Assembly: GCA_028683655.1 (NCBI GenBank)
Contig: JAQUHK010000009.1
Coordinates: 1-32,164, forward strand
Source of the DNA: Alphaproteobacteria bacterium
GTDB taxonomy: Bacteria; Pseudomonadota; Alphaproteobacteria; UBA9219
Reading direction: 5' to 3'
DNA: 32,164 nucleotides
The translations under genes and the position numbers were made by a program. Below are positions 1 through 7,510 of this stretch, in pieces. Positions within the stretch are counted from its first letter, which is position 1, and each line of letters starts with the position of its first letter. The notes beneath the pieces are model-generated. The model ran no database searches and had not been told where the DNA came from. It saw only the letters and a list, made by a program, of their open reading frames with translations.

Positions 1-986
1 TTCTTTGCCGCAAGATCAAGCGGATCATCGGGCAAAGCAAAGTGATCCATACCGATTTCCGCATAGCCAGCCGAAACCAGCACGCGCCGCACCGCTGCCT
101 CCATCGCCAAACAGGCATGGGGACCGGGCAGAATATATTGTTCCAGAATCTTTTGATGCTTTTTGACCTGCGGCACATGGGCATAGGAAAACAAGGCCAC
201 GCGGTTGGGCAGCAGAGAGACAACCTCCTGCGCCGTTTCGATCAAAGAAGCCGGAGATTGAAGCGGCAGTCCGTAAATCAGATCGAAATTGATGTCGTTA
301 ATACCGGCCTCGCGCAACATGTCGCAGGCCCCGCGGATCATTTCATAGGATTGCTTGCGACCAATCGCGTGCATGACCTCGGGATTGAAATCCTGAACCC
401 CCAGGCTCACCCTGTTCACCCCTAACATGCCCAAAATTCTGACCTGCGCCTTGGTGATCAAGCGGGGGTCCAGCTCCATCGCTATTTCACGGCAGTCCCT
501 CATGTTGAAGCGGCGCATCAGAGAACCGAACAAAAGCCCCAAATCTTTTTCCGAGAGGATATTGGGCGAACCGCCGCCAAAATGGATATGGCTGATCTTG
601 CGCGGCTGCGCCGCCGACAAGGCAATATTCTCCATCTCGCGATGGACATAGCCCATATAGCGCGTCACCCGCTCATGCTGATTTGTCGCGCAGGTATTAC
701 ACCCACAGTAAAAGCAGAGAGACCGGCAAAAAGGCACATGGAAATAAAGGGACAACGGCTCGGCCACAGGCAGCGCGGCCAAAACCGAGCGATATTCCTG
801 AACCGTCGGCACCTCGTCAAACGCCGTGGCGGGGGGATAGCTTGTATAACGGGGCACCGCTTTGCCCAGCCAAAGGCTCTCACGCCCGCCTTTTTCGCCC
901 AAAATACCAATAAAAGGATCATCCAGATCAAGCCTCTGATCCGAAGAAACCGATGGCGCATAAACAAAAGGACTTGAAGGAGACAT
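1..986 (-). CDS. hemN: Oxygen-independent coproporphyrinogen III dehydrogenase, partial (C-terminus beyond the window edge)
   Basis: Radical-SAM enzyme of haem synthesis that decarboxylates coproporphyrinogen III to protoporphyrinogen IX without oxygen, in the cytoplasm. The reading frame is open from ATG at 986 to the window edge, about 328 residues of the ~450 usual for the family. The HemN pattern YFHVPFCRSLCFYCGC at residues 81-96 gives the cluster cysteines C87, C91 and C94 plus the HemN-typical C96. HFGGGSPN and GVNRVSLGVQDF are further family motifs downstream. The CX3CX2CXC spacing and the N-terminal PRYTSYPP favour true HemN over HemW. I see no neighbouring haem gene and no clear FNR box upstream. 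Confidence 0.93.
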   Translation of the reverse strand, partial: MSPSSPFVYAPSVSSDQRLDLDDPFIGILGEKGGRESLWLGKAVPRYTSYPPATAFDEVPTVQEYRSVLAALPVAEPLSLYFHVPFCRSLCFYCGCNTCATNQHERVTRYMGYVHREMENIALSAAQPRKISHIHFGGGSPNILSEKDLGLLFGSLMRRFNMRDCREIAMELDPRLITKAQVRILGMLGVNRVSLGVQDFNPEVMHAIGRKQSYEMIRGACDMLREAGINDINFDLIYGLPLQSPASLIETAQEVVSLLPNRVALFSYAHVPQVKKHQKILEQYILPGPHACLAMEAAVRRVLVSAGYAEIGMDHFALPDDPLDLAAK

Positions 987-1117
987 TAAAGAGCCTATCT
1001 GACGACCAGCAACGAATCAGGACTGTATCATAAGCCGCCGCGTGCCAAAAGCCCACAGACTGTTGCCTGAAAAGCGCATGCCCCTGCAAAAACAGCACAT
1101 TCGAACGATTTTAGGCC

Positions 1118-1146
1118 TTGATGCCTCGCGATAATCGTTTTTTAAT
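1118..1146 (+). promoter_or_regulatory. Candidate sigma-70 promoter for the OmpA-domain gene
   Basis: TTGATG at 1118-1123 and TTTAAT at 1141-1146 are separated by 17 bases and lie about 70 bases before the ATG at 1217. Both hexamers match the consensus only moderately. Confidence 0.4.
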
Positions 1147-1216
1147 GTCTATGCGAGATAAATGGCCGTTGCCTCACCCCCTCTTACGGCATTGACTTAC
1201 TCAGATGGAGATAAAC

Positions 1217-1795
1217 ATGACTCATTCGATGAAACTTCTTCTTGCCGGAGCCGTTCTGGTTCTTGGCATGGGTTCCGCCCAAGCTTCAACCCTCGACGTC
1301 GTCCGCGACAGCAACGGTGCTGTCGTCAAGACAACCCTTGGCGATTGCCTGCGCACCAATTGGGAAAATGGCTGCGACGAATGCGGCGGCGAAAAGCAAG
1401 CCGCACCGCAAATCCAGACCGAAACAAAGTCCGTTTATTTTGACTTTGGCAAGGCCAAGCTGACCAAGGATGGCAAGAAGGCTCTTGACGCTTTGGCCGC
1501 CAGCATCATCGCCAAGGGCACGTCCGTGACGAATGTCCGTGTCGCCGGTTATGCCGACCGTATCGGAAGCGCGACAGCCAACGAAAAACTGTCCAAGAAG
1601 CGCGCCGACGCTGTGCGTCAGTACCTCGTCTCCAAGGGCGTCATCAACGCGCAAGTTGTCGAGACCCGTTGGTTCGGTGACAGCGTGACCGCCACCAACT
1701 GCCCGAAGAAATTGTCCAAGGCCAAGCTGATCAAGTGCCTGCAACCCGACCGCCGCGTCGATGTCGAAATCGACACGGTTGCTGTTGCCAAGTAA
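1217..1795 (+). CDS. OmpA C-terminal-domain envelope protein
   Basis: 192-residue secreted protein that probably binds peptidoglycan in the periplasm. The N-terminus MTHSMKLLLAGAVLVLGMGSAQA is a signal peptide ending in an AQA-type site. A short segment with three cysteines (DCLRTNWENGCDECGG) follows, then an OmpA-like domain from about residue 70 to 185. That domain has the peptidoglycan-binding signature around AGYADRIGS and the conserved arginine in PDRRVDVEI. No beta-barrel domain is present, so it is a soluble or Pal-like member. I chose ATG 1217 over ATG 1205 because GGAG at 1207-1210 lies six bases upstream of it. A strong terminator follows, so the gene is probably monocistronic. Confidence 0.85.
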   Translation: MTHSMKLLLAGAVLVLGMGSAQASTLDVVRDSNGAVVKTTLGDCLRTNWENGCDECGGEKQAAPQIQTETKSVYFDFGKAKLTKDGKKALDALAASIIAKGTSVTNVRVAGYADRIGSATANEKLSKKRADAVRQYLVSKGVINAQVVETRWFGDSVTATNCPKKLSKAKLIKCLQPDRRVDVEIDTVAVAK

Positions 1796-1811
1796 GGCCT
1801 GAGCTGTAAAA

Positions 1812-1847
1812 GAAAACCCCGCCGTTGAAAAACGGCGGGGTTTTTTG
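1812..1847 (+). terminator. Rho-independent terminator after the OmpA-domain gene
   Basis: A 12-bp perfect stem, AACCCCGCCGTT (1815-1826) with AACGGCGGGGTT (1831-1842), has a GAAA loop and a T tract running to 1846. It probably also insulates the convergent gene that ends at 1873. Confidence 0.93.
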
Positions 1848-1872
1848 TTGGGTGGGATTCCGGCAAACAACG

Positions 1873-2769
1873 CTATCCCGGTCCGCCAGCATGCGAAGGC
1901 GTTGACTGCTTACGGGCTCCCTTCGCCCCCTCCATGATAATTCGCCGCTCGGCACTGATCGGCGACAGAGAGTCCGCCTCCACCTGCTCTGCCGCAACTT
2001 GCTTTAAGGTAGCCCTGCGCCCAGCAGGCTGTACGGGCTTTGCTTCAGGAACCGTTGGGGCTACGGCATCGGGTACCGGCTCGTCCGAGGAAAAAAGACT
2101 GGCAACAGCATATCCTGTACCAGAGACAAAACCCCATCCCGCCTTAACCACATCCCACGGCAACGTGCCCGTATTCTTGGCAATATCTCCCAAACAGGAG
2201 ATAACTTGCGATCCGTCTTGCTCTGCGTTTTGCTGAAAGACATAGTGCCCGACATCATCAATGACTGCGCCACCAATGCCGCCAACGACACTCAGGCCAG
2301 CCTTAACGACAAGGGATGGCGGAGCCACAAAAGCCCCTGCGACTTCCAGAACCGTCAACCCTGTATCCAGAACGCCTAACTTGTTATTAATCTCCCCACG
2401 ATAACTTTCCACTTCCTGATCTTTTACAAAATCATCACAGAATTTCTTTTGCCTCTCCGATGAGGCCTCTGGCCAGAGGAGCGGCACCGATGCAGCACAC
2501 TGAAACTGCACATGTTTCTTGGTATATAATTCATCCTCCGTCCGATCGGGATCGCGAGCCAAGGCAACCGGATCATCCAAACCGCGCACACCTTTACTGA
2601 ACTGCTCCCACGCCGTTGGTTTAGTTTCTTGCTGGTGCACGGCTTCATGTGAGAGAGTGACCGGATTCTCTGCTCTACTGGAAGGATCGATTGGCGTAGG
2701 ATGCCGCGCACAATTAGAGAAGGCCAAAGCCGTTACGCCAAGAGCAAAATAAGTAAGAGGCCGCTTCAT
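1873..2769 (-). CDS. Probable exported lipoprotein of unknown function
   Basis: About 298 residues, no family recognised. MKRPLTYFALGVTALAFSNCARH looks like a lipoprotein signal peptide, although the box FSNC is not canonical. The middle holds several cysteines (FQCAASV, KKFCDDF, VISCLGD). A glycine-rich hydrophobic stretch (SLVVKAGLSVVGGIGGAVI, roughly residues 150-170) resembles a glycine-zipper or membrane-associating segment. The C-terminal third is rich in Pro, Ala and charged residues and looks disordered. I prefer ATG 2769 to ATG 2778 because the AAGG at the first ATG touches it, while it sits nine bases from the second. It converges on the OmpA-domain gene across the shared terminator. 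Confidence 0.6.
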   Translation of the reverse strand: MKRPLTYFALGVTALAFSNCARHPTPIDPSSRAENPVTLSHEAVHQQETKPTAWEQFSKGVRGLDDPVALARDPDRTEDELYTKKHVQFQCAASVPLLWPEASSERQKKFCDDFVKDQEVESYRGEINNKLGVLDTGLTVLEVAGAFVAPPSLVVKAGLSVVGGIGGAVIDDVGHYVFQQNAEQDGSQVISCLGDIAKNTGTLPWDVVKAGWGFVSGTGYAVASLFSSDEPVPDAVAPTVPEAKPVQPAGRRATLKQVAAEQVEADSLSPISAERRIIMEGAKGARKQSTPSHAGGPG

Positions 2770-2881
2770 AAAGGACATCCTTCAAATAGCCTTATCAAAC
2801 ACCCCTACTTTATCATGACAGAGGCAACAAACCCTTAATGAAAGTAAAAATGCTGCCACTCAGCCCTCTGCCACCATGGTT

Positions 2882-2912
2882 AAAAAAGATGAACGTCCTC
2901 CCCATCTTTTTT
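2882..2912. other. A/T-flanked inverted repeat, possible bidirectional terminator
   Basis: AAAAAAGAT at 2882-2890 pairs with ATCTTTTTT at 2904-2912 around a 13-base loop. It would give a weak stem with a T tract on either strand. It lies between two divergent transcription units, so what it would terminate is unclear. Confidence 0.35.
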
Positions 2913-2990
2913 ATCAAAAAGCAAGATCACGGCTTGATTTCCCTCCCCCTCTTCTGCTACCCCTACGCCTTCTACTGGCGCAAGCCCCGT

Positions 2991-3077
2991 GCGGTCATGG
3001 CGGAATTGGTAGACGCGCAGCGTTGAGGTCGCTGTGGGAGTAATCTCGTGGAAGTTCGAGTCTTCTTGACCGCACCA
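2991..3077 (+). tRNA. tRNA-Leu (anticodon GAG)
   Basis: Full cloverleaf of 87 bases with encoded CCA. The acceptor stem GCGGTCA / TGACCGC has 7 pairs. The anticodon stem CAGCG/CGCTG encloses a loop with GAG at 3025-3027. A long variable arm typical of class II tRNAs follows, then a T arm with TTCGAGT. It reads CUC and CUU leucine codons. Its last 17 bases plus one flanking base recur at 3679-3696 with one mismatch, which suggests use as an integration site. Confidence 0.96.
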
Positions 3078-3696
3078 CACTTTGTCCTTACGGGCCAAGT
3101 GTAACAGGCTATAATTTTATTTGAACAAAACTCTTCACGATCATTGGATAAAAAATGGCAACAAAAGTAAAATCCTTAAAATTGATCTATAAGATATTTA
3201 TCGTTTGCGGCATTATTCTGTTTGTTGGATTATATTTTGTGCTGTTTTCTCCTTTTCCAATCCCCCCTAAACTTTGCAGAGATCTACCGTCGTCTTTTGT
3301 AGAGGCAGATAAAGTATTTCAAGAACGTATACAAAAAGAATTTCCAGAACCTGTGCAGGAAGAAAGGTTCGTTGATGAATTACAAAAGCAGGGCTTTATT
3401 TTATTTAATGATCCGACGTTAAGTGGAGTCTACTTTCGCAAACAATCTTTCCCTTGTTCTCAGAAGTGGAGCATTACATGGGACAAAGATGCGAATGGTT
3501 CCGCGATAAACATCCAAGGCTCTTACCAAGTAGTGTGCCTTTAGTTCTACGCTCAAACGTCTACTGAAGATTATTCAGGATTGCACCACACTAGGCCACA
3601 TGTTAGTGAAGACAAGCCATAGGCGCAGTCTGAACTTAGCGTTTGCCGCAGCAAAGCCGAAGACAGCAGCGAGCACTTTCTTCATGACCGCACCAC
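3061..3696 (+). repeat. Direct repeat of the tRNA-Leu 3' end (att-like pair) bounding an AT-rich insert
   Basis: TCTTCTTGACCGCACCAC at 3061-3078 (tRNA 3' end) recurs as TCTTCATGACCGCACCAC at 3679-3696, 17 of 18 identical. The roughly 600 bases between are AT-rich and carry one small gene. This is the arrangement left by an element integrated at a tRNA 3' end, where one copy rebuilds the tRNA. No integrase gene is present. Confidence 0.6.
3155..3544 (+). CDS. Small membrane-anchored protein of unknown function, island cargo
   Basis: 129 residues, not recognised. An N-terminal basic stretch and one strong transmembrane segment (about residues 10-33, IFIVCGIILFVGLYFVLFS) suggest a membrane-anchored or uncleaved signal-anchor protein with its ~95-residue C-terminal part outside the cytoplasm. 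Three cysteines lie in that part. Base composition and codon use are clearly more AT-rich than in the flanking genes, and the gene lies between two copies of the tRNA-Leu 3' end. Both point to horizontal transfer. Only a weak ribosome site is visible before the ATG. A TATAAT at 3110-3115 could be its -10 box, without a convincing -35. Confidence 0.55.
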   Translation: MATKVKSLKLIYKIFIVCGIILFVGLYFVLFSPFPIPPKLCRDLPSSFVEADKVFQERIQKEFPEPVQEERFVDELQKQGFILFNDPTLSGVYFRKQSFPCSQKWSITWDKDANGSAINIQGSYQVVCL

Positions 3697-4191
3697 CTTA
3701 GAACTTTAAGCATAAAGCGCTTAATGTGATTTATTCAAAGATCCTACGTCAAGGAGATGAGTCGTAATGGAGTCAATATTATCGTTTGTGATCAATTGTA
3801 TAGTTGATATTGCCTTTTATGGCACAGCTAAGACTTTTTTACCCATCATCAGTCTTGGGAAATGGCGCGTGGATATTCGAAAATCAAAAGAGAACTGGCT
3901 TTCTGGACTTCCCTTCGCACGGAGAGACAAAGATGGCATATTGTACTTCGGTTTTTGTGGTAGCGTGCTGTTTGGCTGTTTTTTCTGGCTGATATTGGTG
4001 CCGATTGCCATAAGCACCGCCTTTTAATCTCTAGCCCCTCGTTTTCTCTGCCCAGCTTTTGAGCCAAGAACGATTCAAATCTCCGATCGAGATCCGCCTC
4101 CTCCCCACTATAAAACGGGCACATTCCTAGCCGGCTGTTTCGCATAAAAATTATTCAAGATTGCACCCCACTAGGCCACATGTTAGTCAAG
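3570..4191 (+). repeat. 42-bp direct repeat pair flanking the second small island gene
   Basis: The 42-base segments at 3570-3611 and 4150-4191 differ at three positions. Both contain GATTGCACC(A/C)CACTAGGCC. The first shares GCACCACACT with the tRNA-Leu 3' end plus its flank (3071-3080). The pair therefore looks like a second, diverged att-type pair overlapping the first. Confidence 0.6.
3767..4027 (+). CDS. Small two-helix membrane protein of unknown function, island cargo
   Basis: 86 residues, not recognised. Two hydrophobic segments, about residues 5-30 and 58-84, flank a short basic and polar loop (LGKWRVDIRKSKENW), giving a hairpin inner-membrane topology. AAGGAG lies about ten bases before the ATG, so translation is likely. 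A 6-bp inverted repeat (TTAAGC / GCTTAA, 3706-3724) lies upstream and could be a small operator. The gene lies between the 42-bp repeats and is AT-rich, like the preceding small gene. Confidence 0.5.
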   Translation: MESILSFVINCIVDIAFYGTAKTFLPIISLGKWRVDIRKSKENWLSGLPFARRDKDGILYFGFCGSVLFGCFFWLILVPIAISTAF

Positions 4192-4274
4192 TCGCAGGTG
4201 CTTTCACGGCAAGAGCCTCCTTGTTTTGAACGCCCTGTCTTGTTTCGCCCTCCTGTATTCTGACGAGTTTTCCC

Positions 4275-5321
4275 TTGAGCGAACTTCAATCCCCCCATGG
4301 CCAACCTGATCCTGCTCCTCCCGCTCCATCGGCAGCAGTGCGCCCCAAGCTTCGCCATCTGATCCTGCCCTATATCGCGCTGTTCCTGTTTATCGTCAGC
4401 TTTTGTTCGGGCTGCCTTTTCATGCTTTCTTTGCATGTCAGCGGCCCCATGACCGAAGACCAAACCGTCGTAATCCCACGCGGCAGCTCGGTTCAAGAGA
4501 TCGCCCAGATCCTTGATACGCAAAATGTTCTCGTCAACAAGATGCTCTTCCGCCTCTCGGCCTATATGATGGCGCACAACCAGCTCCGCGCCGGTGAATA
4601 CCTGATCCCCAAGGGCAGCAATGTTCTGGACGTCACCAAGTTGCTTCAAAGCGGCAAAACGGTCATTCGCCAATTGACGATTCCCGAAGGCCTGACCTCC
4701 TATGAAATCGTCACGCTTTTGAACAACACCGCCGCCTTGTCGGGTGCCGTTGAAGCCATCCCCCCCGAAGGCAGCCTGCGGCCCGAAACCTATAACTATG
4801 CCCTGAACGACAGCCGCGCCGATATGATCAAACGCATGCAGCAAGAGGCCCAAACCCTTTTGCAATCGGCATGGGAAGGCCGCGACAAGGACCTGCCCTT
4901 CGCTTCACCGCAAGAAGCCCTGATCCTCGCCTCAGTTGTCGAGAAGGAGACAGGCAAGCTGGCCGAAGAACGGCCTAGGGTCGCCAGCGTCTTTATCAAC
5001 CGCCTAAGCCTTCGCATGCCGCTTCAGTCCGACCCGACCGTACTCTATGACCTTACCGACGGCACAGGAAGTCTGGGTCGCAAACTCACGCGCGCCGACC
5101 TCCTTTTACCTTCGCCGCACAATACCTATACCAACGCTGGCTTGCCCCCTTCGCCGATCTGTAATCCCGGAAAGGCCGCCATCGAAGCCGTCCTGCATCC
5201 CGAGAAAACAAGCTTCCTCTATTTCGTCGCCAACGGAACGGGGGGCCATGCCTTTGCCAAGAACCTCGACGAACATAATCGCAATGTCGCCAACTGGTTC
5301 AAAATGAACCGTGAACCTTGA
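4275..5321 (+). CDS. mltG: Endolytic murein transglycosylase MltG
   Basis: Inner-membrane lytic transglycosylase that cuts nascent peptidoglycan and is thought to release growing strands. It has 348 residues: a cytoplasmic Pro-rich N-terminus, one transmembrane helix at about 28-52, a LysM-like region near 65-125 and the YceG catalytic domain to the end. The catalytic glutamate is E223 in LASVVEKETG. The family motifs VASVFINRL, LQSDPTVLY, NTYTNAGLPPSPICNPG and LYFVANGTGGHAF are all present. The start is taken as TTG 4275, because the next in-frame ATG would cut into the membrane helix. The usual fabF neighbour is absent. The upstream side is the tRNA-Leu island. Confidence 0.93.
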   Translation: MSELQSPHGQPDPAPPAPSAAVRPKLRHLILPYIALFLFIVSFCSGCLFMLSLHVSGPMTEDQTVVIPRGSSVQEIAQILDTQNVLVNKMLFRLSAYMMAHNQLRAGEYLIPKGSNVLDVTKLLQSGKTVIRQLTIPEGLTSYEIVTLLNNTAALSGAVEAIPPEGSLRPETYNYALNDSRADMIKRMQQEAQTLLQSAWEGRDKDLPFASPQEALILASVVEKETGKLAEERPRVASVFINRLSLRMPLQSDPTVLYDLTDGTGSLGRKLTRADLLLPSPHNTYTNAGLPPSPICNPGKAAIEAVLHPEKTSFLYFVANGTGGHAFAKNLDEHNRNVANWFKMNREP

Positions 5322-5366
5322 TAAAACGGCCTGCATTAACGAAGAATCCCCTTTTTTATTAATTTC

Positions 5367-5394
5367 CTTGCATCTACCCGCCCTACGCTATACA
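5367..5394 (+). promoter_or_regulatory. Candidate promoter for the repeat/tRNA-fMet transcript
   Basis: CTTGCA (5367-5372) and TATACA (5389-5394) are spaced by 16 bases. Transcription would start near 5401 and run through both tRNA-like repeats into tRNA-fMet. Confidence 0.4.
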
Positions 5395-5440
5395 ACGACA
5401 CTCTCTTAAGCGGAAACGGGTACAAGCTCGTAAGCTTATT

Positions 5441-5645
5441 GTGTCGCGGGGTGGAGCAGCCCGCCAGTCCGTAGCCCAACAGGGCTTAGGACGAACAAAA
5501 GAGCTACCGGGATGCGTCCCGATAGCTCAGGCTCAATTCTAGGTGTCGCGGGGTGGAGCAGCCCGCCAGTCCGCAGCCCGATAGGGTTTAGGACAAAAAA
5601 ACAGAGCTACCGGGATGCGTCCCGATAGCTTAGGCTCAATTCTAG
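5441..5645 (+). repeat. Two tandem ~102-bp units derived from tRNA-fMet
   Basis: Units at 5441-5542 and 5543-5645 differ at fewer than ten positions. Each begins with the four bases preceding the tRNA and its first 19 bases. Then comes an insert, then a segment like the tRNA from D stem to anticodon loop (TAGCT(C/T)AGGCTCAAT). The insert sits inside the D loop. It holds hairpin A (GTCC..AGCCC with GGGCT..GGAC, loop AACA; in unit 2 loop GATA with G-T pairs keeping the stem), an A-rich linker and hairpin B (GAGCTACCGGG / CCCGATAGCTC). The bases just before unit 1 (AAGCTCGTAAGCTTATT) may be the decayed end of a third unit. Confidence 0.85.
5501..5515 (+). other. Segment antisense to the initiator tRNA D arm (unit 1; repeated at 5604-5618)
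   Basis: GAGCTACCGGGATGC is the reverse complement of tRNA-fMet 5661-5675 (GCAGCCCGGTAGCTC) at 14 of 15 positions, with the first 11 perfect. Unit 2 carries the identical 15-mer at 5604-5618. In each unit it can instead fold on the nearby direct copy CCCGATAGCTC to form hairpin B. Confidence 0.7.
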
Positions 5646-5649
5646 GTGT

Positions 5650-5726
<77 letters not shown>

Positions 5727-5755
5727 ATCTTTCGTAAAATATCTGTCGTCGTTCT

Positions 5756-6562
5756 ATGAACACTCAGACTCCCTCCTCTACAGAGCCCTTCTCCATGAAG
5801 CTTTCCTGCTATTTAATCGTGCAGGACGAGGCGAAGCGTTTGGCGCGGACGCTGGAGGCGGCCAAGCAGGTTGCGGATGAAATCGTGATTGTGGATAGCG
5901 GATCGACCGACGGGACGTTGGATATCGCGCGTCGTTATACGGACAAGGTGATCCATCACGACTGGGTCAGCTATGCGCATCAAAAAAACTTTGCCCAAGA
6001 CCAGTGCGCCAACGACTGGGTTCTGTCTTTGGATGGCGACGAGGTATTATCGGACGCGCTGATCGCAGAGATCAACGCGATCAAGAAAACGGGCGCAGCG
6101 TATCCGGCCTATAACATGCGCATTGCCGACGTGTTGCCGGGCCGGACAAAGCCGCGCCCATGGGCCAAGACCTATAACATCATCAGGCTTTATCATCGCG
6201 CCCATGCCACCATGCACGCGGACCTTTTGACCGAAGACCGTATCACGATGACGCAAGAGGCCCCTGTCGGCCAGCTTGCCGCGCCGTGTCACCATTATTC
6301 CTATGTGAAATTGTCACAGTCGATTGCCAAGCTGAACAAATACACCGACGACAACGTCGAAACAGCGGTGAAGAAAAAGCGTTACAGCACCCTGCGGCTC
6401 TTCACCGAATTTCCTTATCAATTCGTGCGCTATTACTTCCTGCGCGGCTATTTCCTTGACGGACTCTTTGGCCTTTATCTGGGCGTGAACGTCGCCTTTT
6501 TCCGCTGGGTCAAAATCGCCAAAGTGATCGAAGCGCAACGGATGAACGATGCCCAAAACTAA
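5756..6562 (+). CDS. Family 2 glycosyltransferase, WaaE/KdtX-like
   Basis: 268 residues. GT-A fold transferase that likely adds a sugar to lipopolysaccharide core or another surface glycan, at the cytoplasmic face of the inner membrane. Nucleotide-sugar binding motifs are visible: SCYLIVQDEAKRLARTLEA at 17-35, IVIVDSGSTDGT at 43-54 and the metal-binding DGDE at 93-96. The C-terminal part is aromatic and hydrophobic (about 225-258), as in WaaE-type enzymes. The first ATG lacks a clear ribosome site. Met14 at 5795 is a possible alternative that keeps the whole domain. Its 3' end overlaps the convergent gene by four bases. Confidence 0.85.
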   Translation: MNTQTPSSTEPFSMKLSCYLIVQDEAKRLARTLEAAKQVADEIVIVDSGSTDGTLDIARRYTDKVIHHDWVSYAHQKNFAQDQCANDWVLSLDGDEVLSDALIAEINAIKKTGAAYPAYNMRIADVLPGRTKPRPWAKTYNIIRLYHRAHATMHADLLTEDRITMTQEAPVGQLAAPCHHYSYVKLSQSIAKLNKYTDDNVETAVKKKRYSTLRLFTEFPYQFVRYYFLRGYFLDGLFGLYLGVNVAFFRWVKIAKVIEAQRMNDAQN

Positions 6563-7083
6563 CGCCTGCCCAAAGAACCCTTTCCACCGGAACCAGCCCA
6601 TAACAACCTGATCGCTTGCACCATCTTGCGGCGATCGTGGCCATAAGCCGCATCCAGACTGGATGCAGGATCTGCAACCGGCAGACCGGCTTCGTCTAGC
6701 ACGCGCTGAACGTCCTCGACAGATCGTCCGGCCAGCGGCGCGATCTGCGTCAACGGAGCCTTGGTCAGCGCGGTAAAGGCAATGACAAAAGGCGACCCGC
6801 CACCACCCTCTCTTTCACCTTGAGGCAAAAAGGACAAGGCCAGCACAAGAAGAAAAACCCCGATGATCAACTGCCCCATCAGGCTCTTGCGCACATAATT
6901 CAAAAAAGGCTTCAGATTGACAAGCCCGTGCGTGATGATGCCGACCACCATGGCCCAGCCAATCCATTCATGCACCACCTTGTTGTAACCGCTATCCAGA
7001 CGAAAAAAGATCAAGAGGCCCGTCACGGCCATCACAACCGAAGAGCCGATGACGAGCGGCGTCGCCCATTTGCGCATGATCAT
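6559..7083 (-). CDS. DUF4405-type membrane protein, putative cytochrome b-like
   Basis: 174 residues. Three hydrophobic helices (about 7-28, 38-56, 68-88) are followed by a soluble tail of about 85 residues. The segments RKWATPLVIGSSVVMAVTG, VVHEWIGWAMVVGIITHGLVNL and the two histidines H39 and H53 fit the DUF4405 family, thought to be a cytochrome b561-like haem-binding membrane unit. The tail (LAGRSVEDVQRVLDEAGL) looks like a small helical domain. AGGA lies about eight bases before ATG 7083. Haem binding is inferred from the family, not shown. The gene precedes no obvious redox partner. Confidence 0.7.
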   Translation of the reverse strand: MIMRKWATPLVIGSSVVMAVTGLLIFFRLDSGYNKVVHEWIGWAMVVGIITHGLVNLKPFLNYVRKSLMGQLIIGVFLLVLALSFLPQGEREGGGGSPFVIAFTALTKAPLTQIAPLAGRSVEDVQRVLDEAGLPVADPASSLDAAYGHDRRKMVQAIRLLWAGSGGKGSLGRR

Positions 7084-7153
7084 ATCTTGTTCCTTGCTCT
7101 GTGCCTGAATGCCTCTTCAGGAGTCTAAAAAATCACTATCCGAAAAGAAAGGG

Positions 7154-7184
7154 GCAAAAAAAGGGAGCCATCAAAGGGCTCCCT
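7154..7184 (-). terminator. Rho-independent terminator of the DUF134/DUF5320 gene
   Basis: Read on the minus strand, GGGAGCC and GGCTCCC (7177-7183 and 7163-7169) form a 7-bp stem with a 7-base loop, followed by seven T. It lies 30 bases past the stop codon. Confidence 0.92.
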
Positions 7185-7213
7185 CTTCCTTGTCTTTCAA
7201 CCCAATGAGCAAC

Positions 7214-7510
7214 TTAACCGCGCAGCGCATCAAGGCGGGACTGTAGTTCGCCGATCTTCTGTTCAAGAAAAGCGGCTTCCTGTTCAGGACTCATCGTCTC
7301 GGCAACGGCGCGGCGACCAACATCACAACAACGGCCCTGACCTCTGCCACCGCCATGAGGGCCACCGTGCGGCCCGCCATGACAACGGCCACGGCCTCCA
7401 CGACCTTCTCCGGCGAAACGCTCGCTTTCTTCATCGCTACGGGCACAGCCGCCGCGTCCACGGCCAACCGGACCAGTCCCCATGGGACCTGTTTTATCCA
7501 TCATAGGCAT
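7214..7510 (-). CDS. Possible internal translation start yielding the DUF5320-like domain alone
   Basis: Inside the fused frame, GAAGGAG lies six bases before ATG 7510 (MPMMDKTG), exactly where DUF5320 proteins usually start. The frame is continuous with DUF134, so both a 207- and a 98-residue product could be made. The ribosome site is seen in the sequence; its use is inference. Confidence 0.45.
   Translation of the reverse strand: MPMMDKTGPMGTGPVGRGRGGCARSDEESERFAGEGRGGRGRCHGGPHGGPHGGGRGQGRCCDVGRRAVAETMSPEQEAAFLEQKIGELQSRLDALRG

Noticed and set aside
42-977. Open frames on the plus strand (42-425, 427-651, 582-977)
   Set aside because: They lie antisense to hemN, whose radical-SAM motifs are unambiguous.
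2838-3026. Open frame of 62 codons
   Set aside because: It runs into tRNA-Leu, has no ribosome site or family likeness, and covers an inverted repeat.
5441-5645. Possible CRISPR array
   Set aside because: Only two long units adjoin directly without spacers, and they are tRNA-derived.
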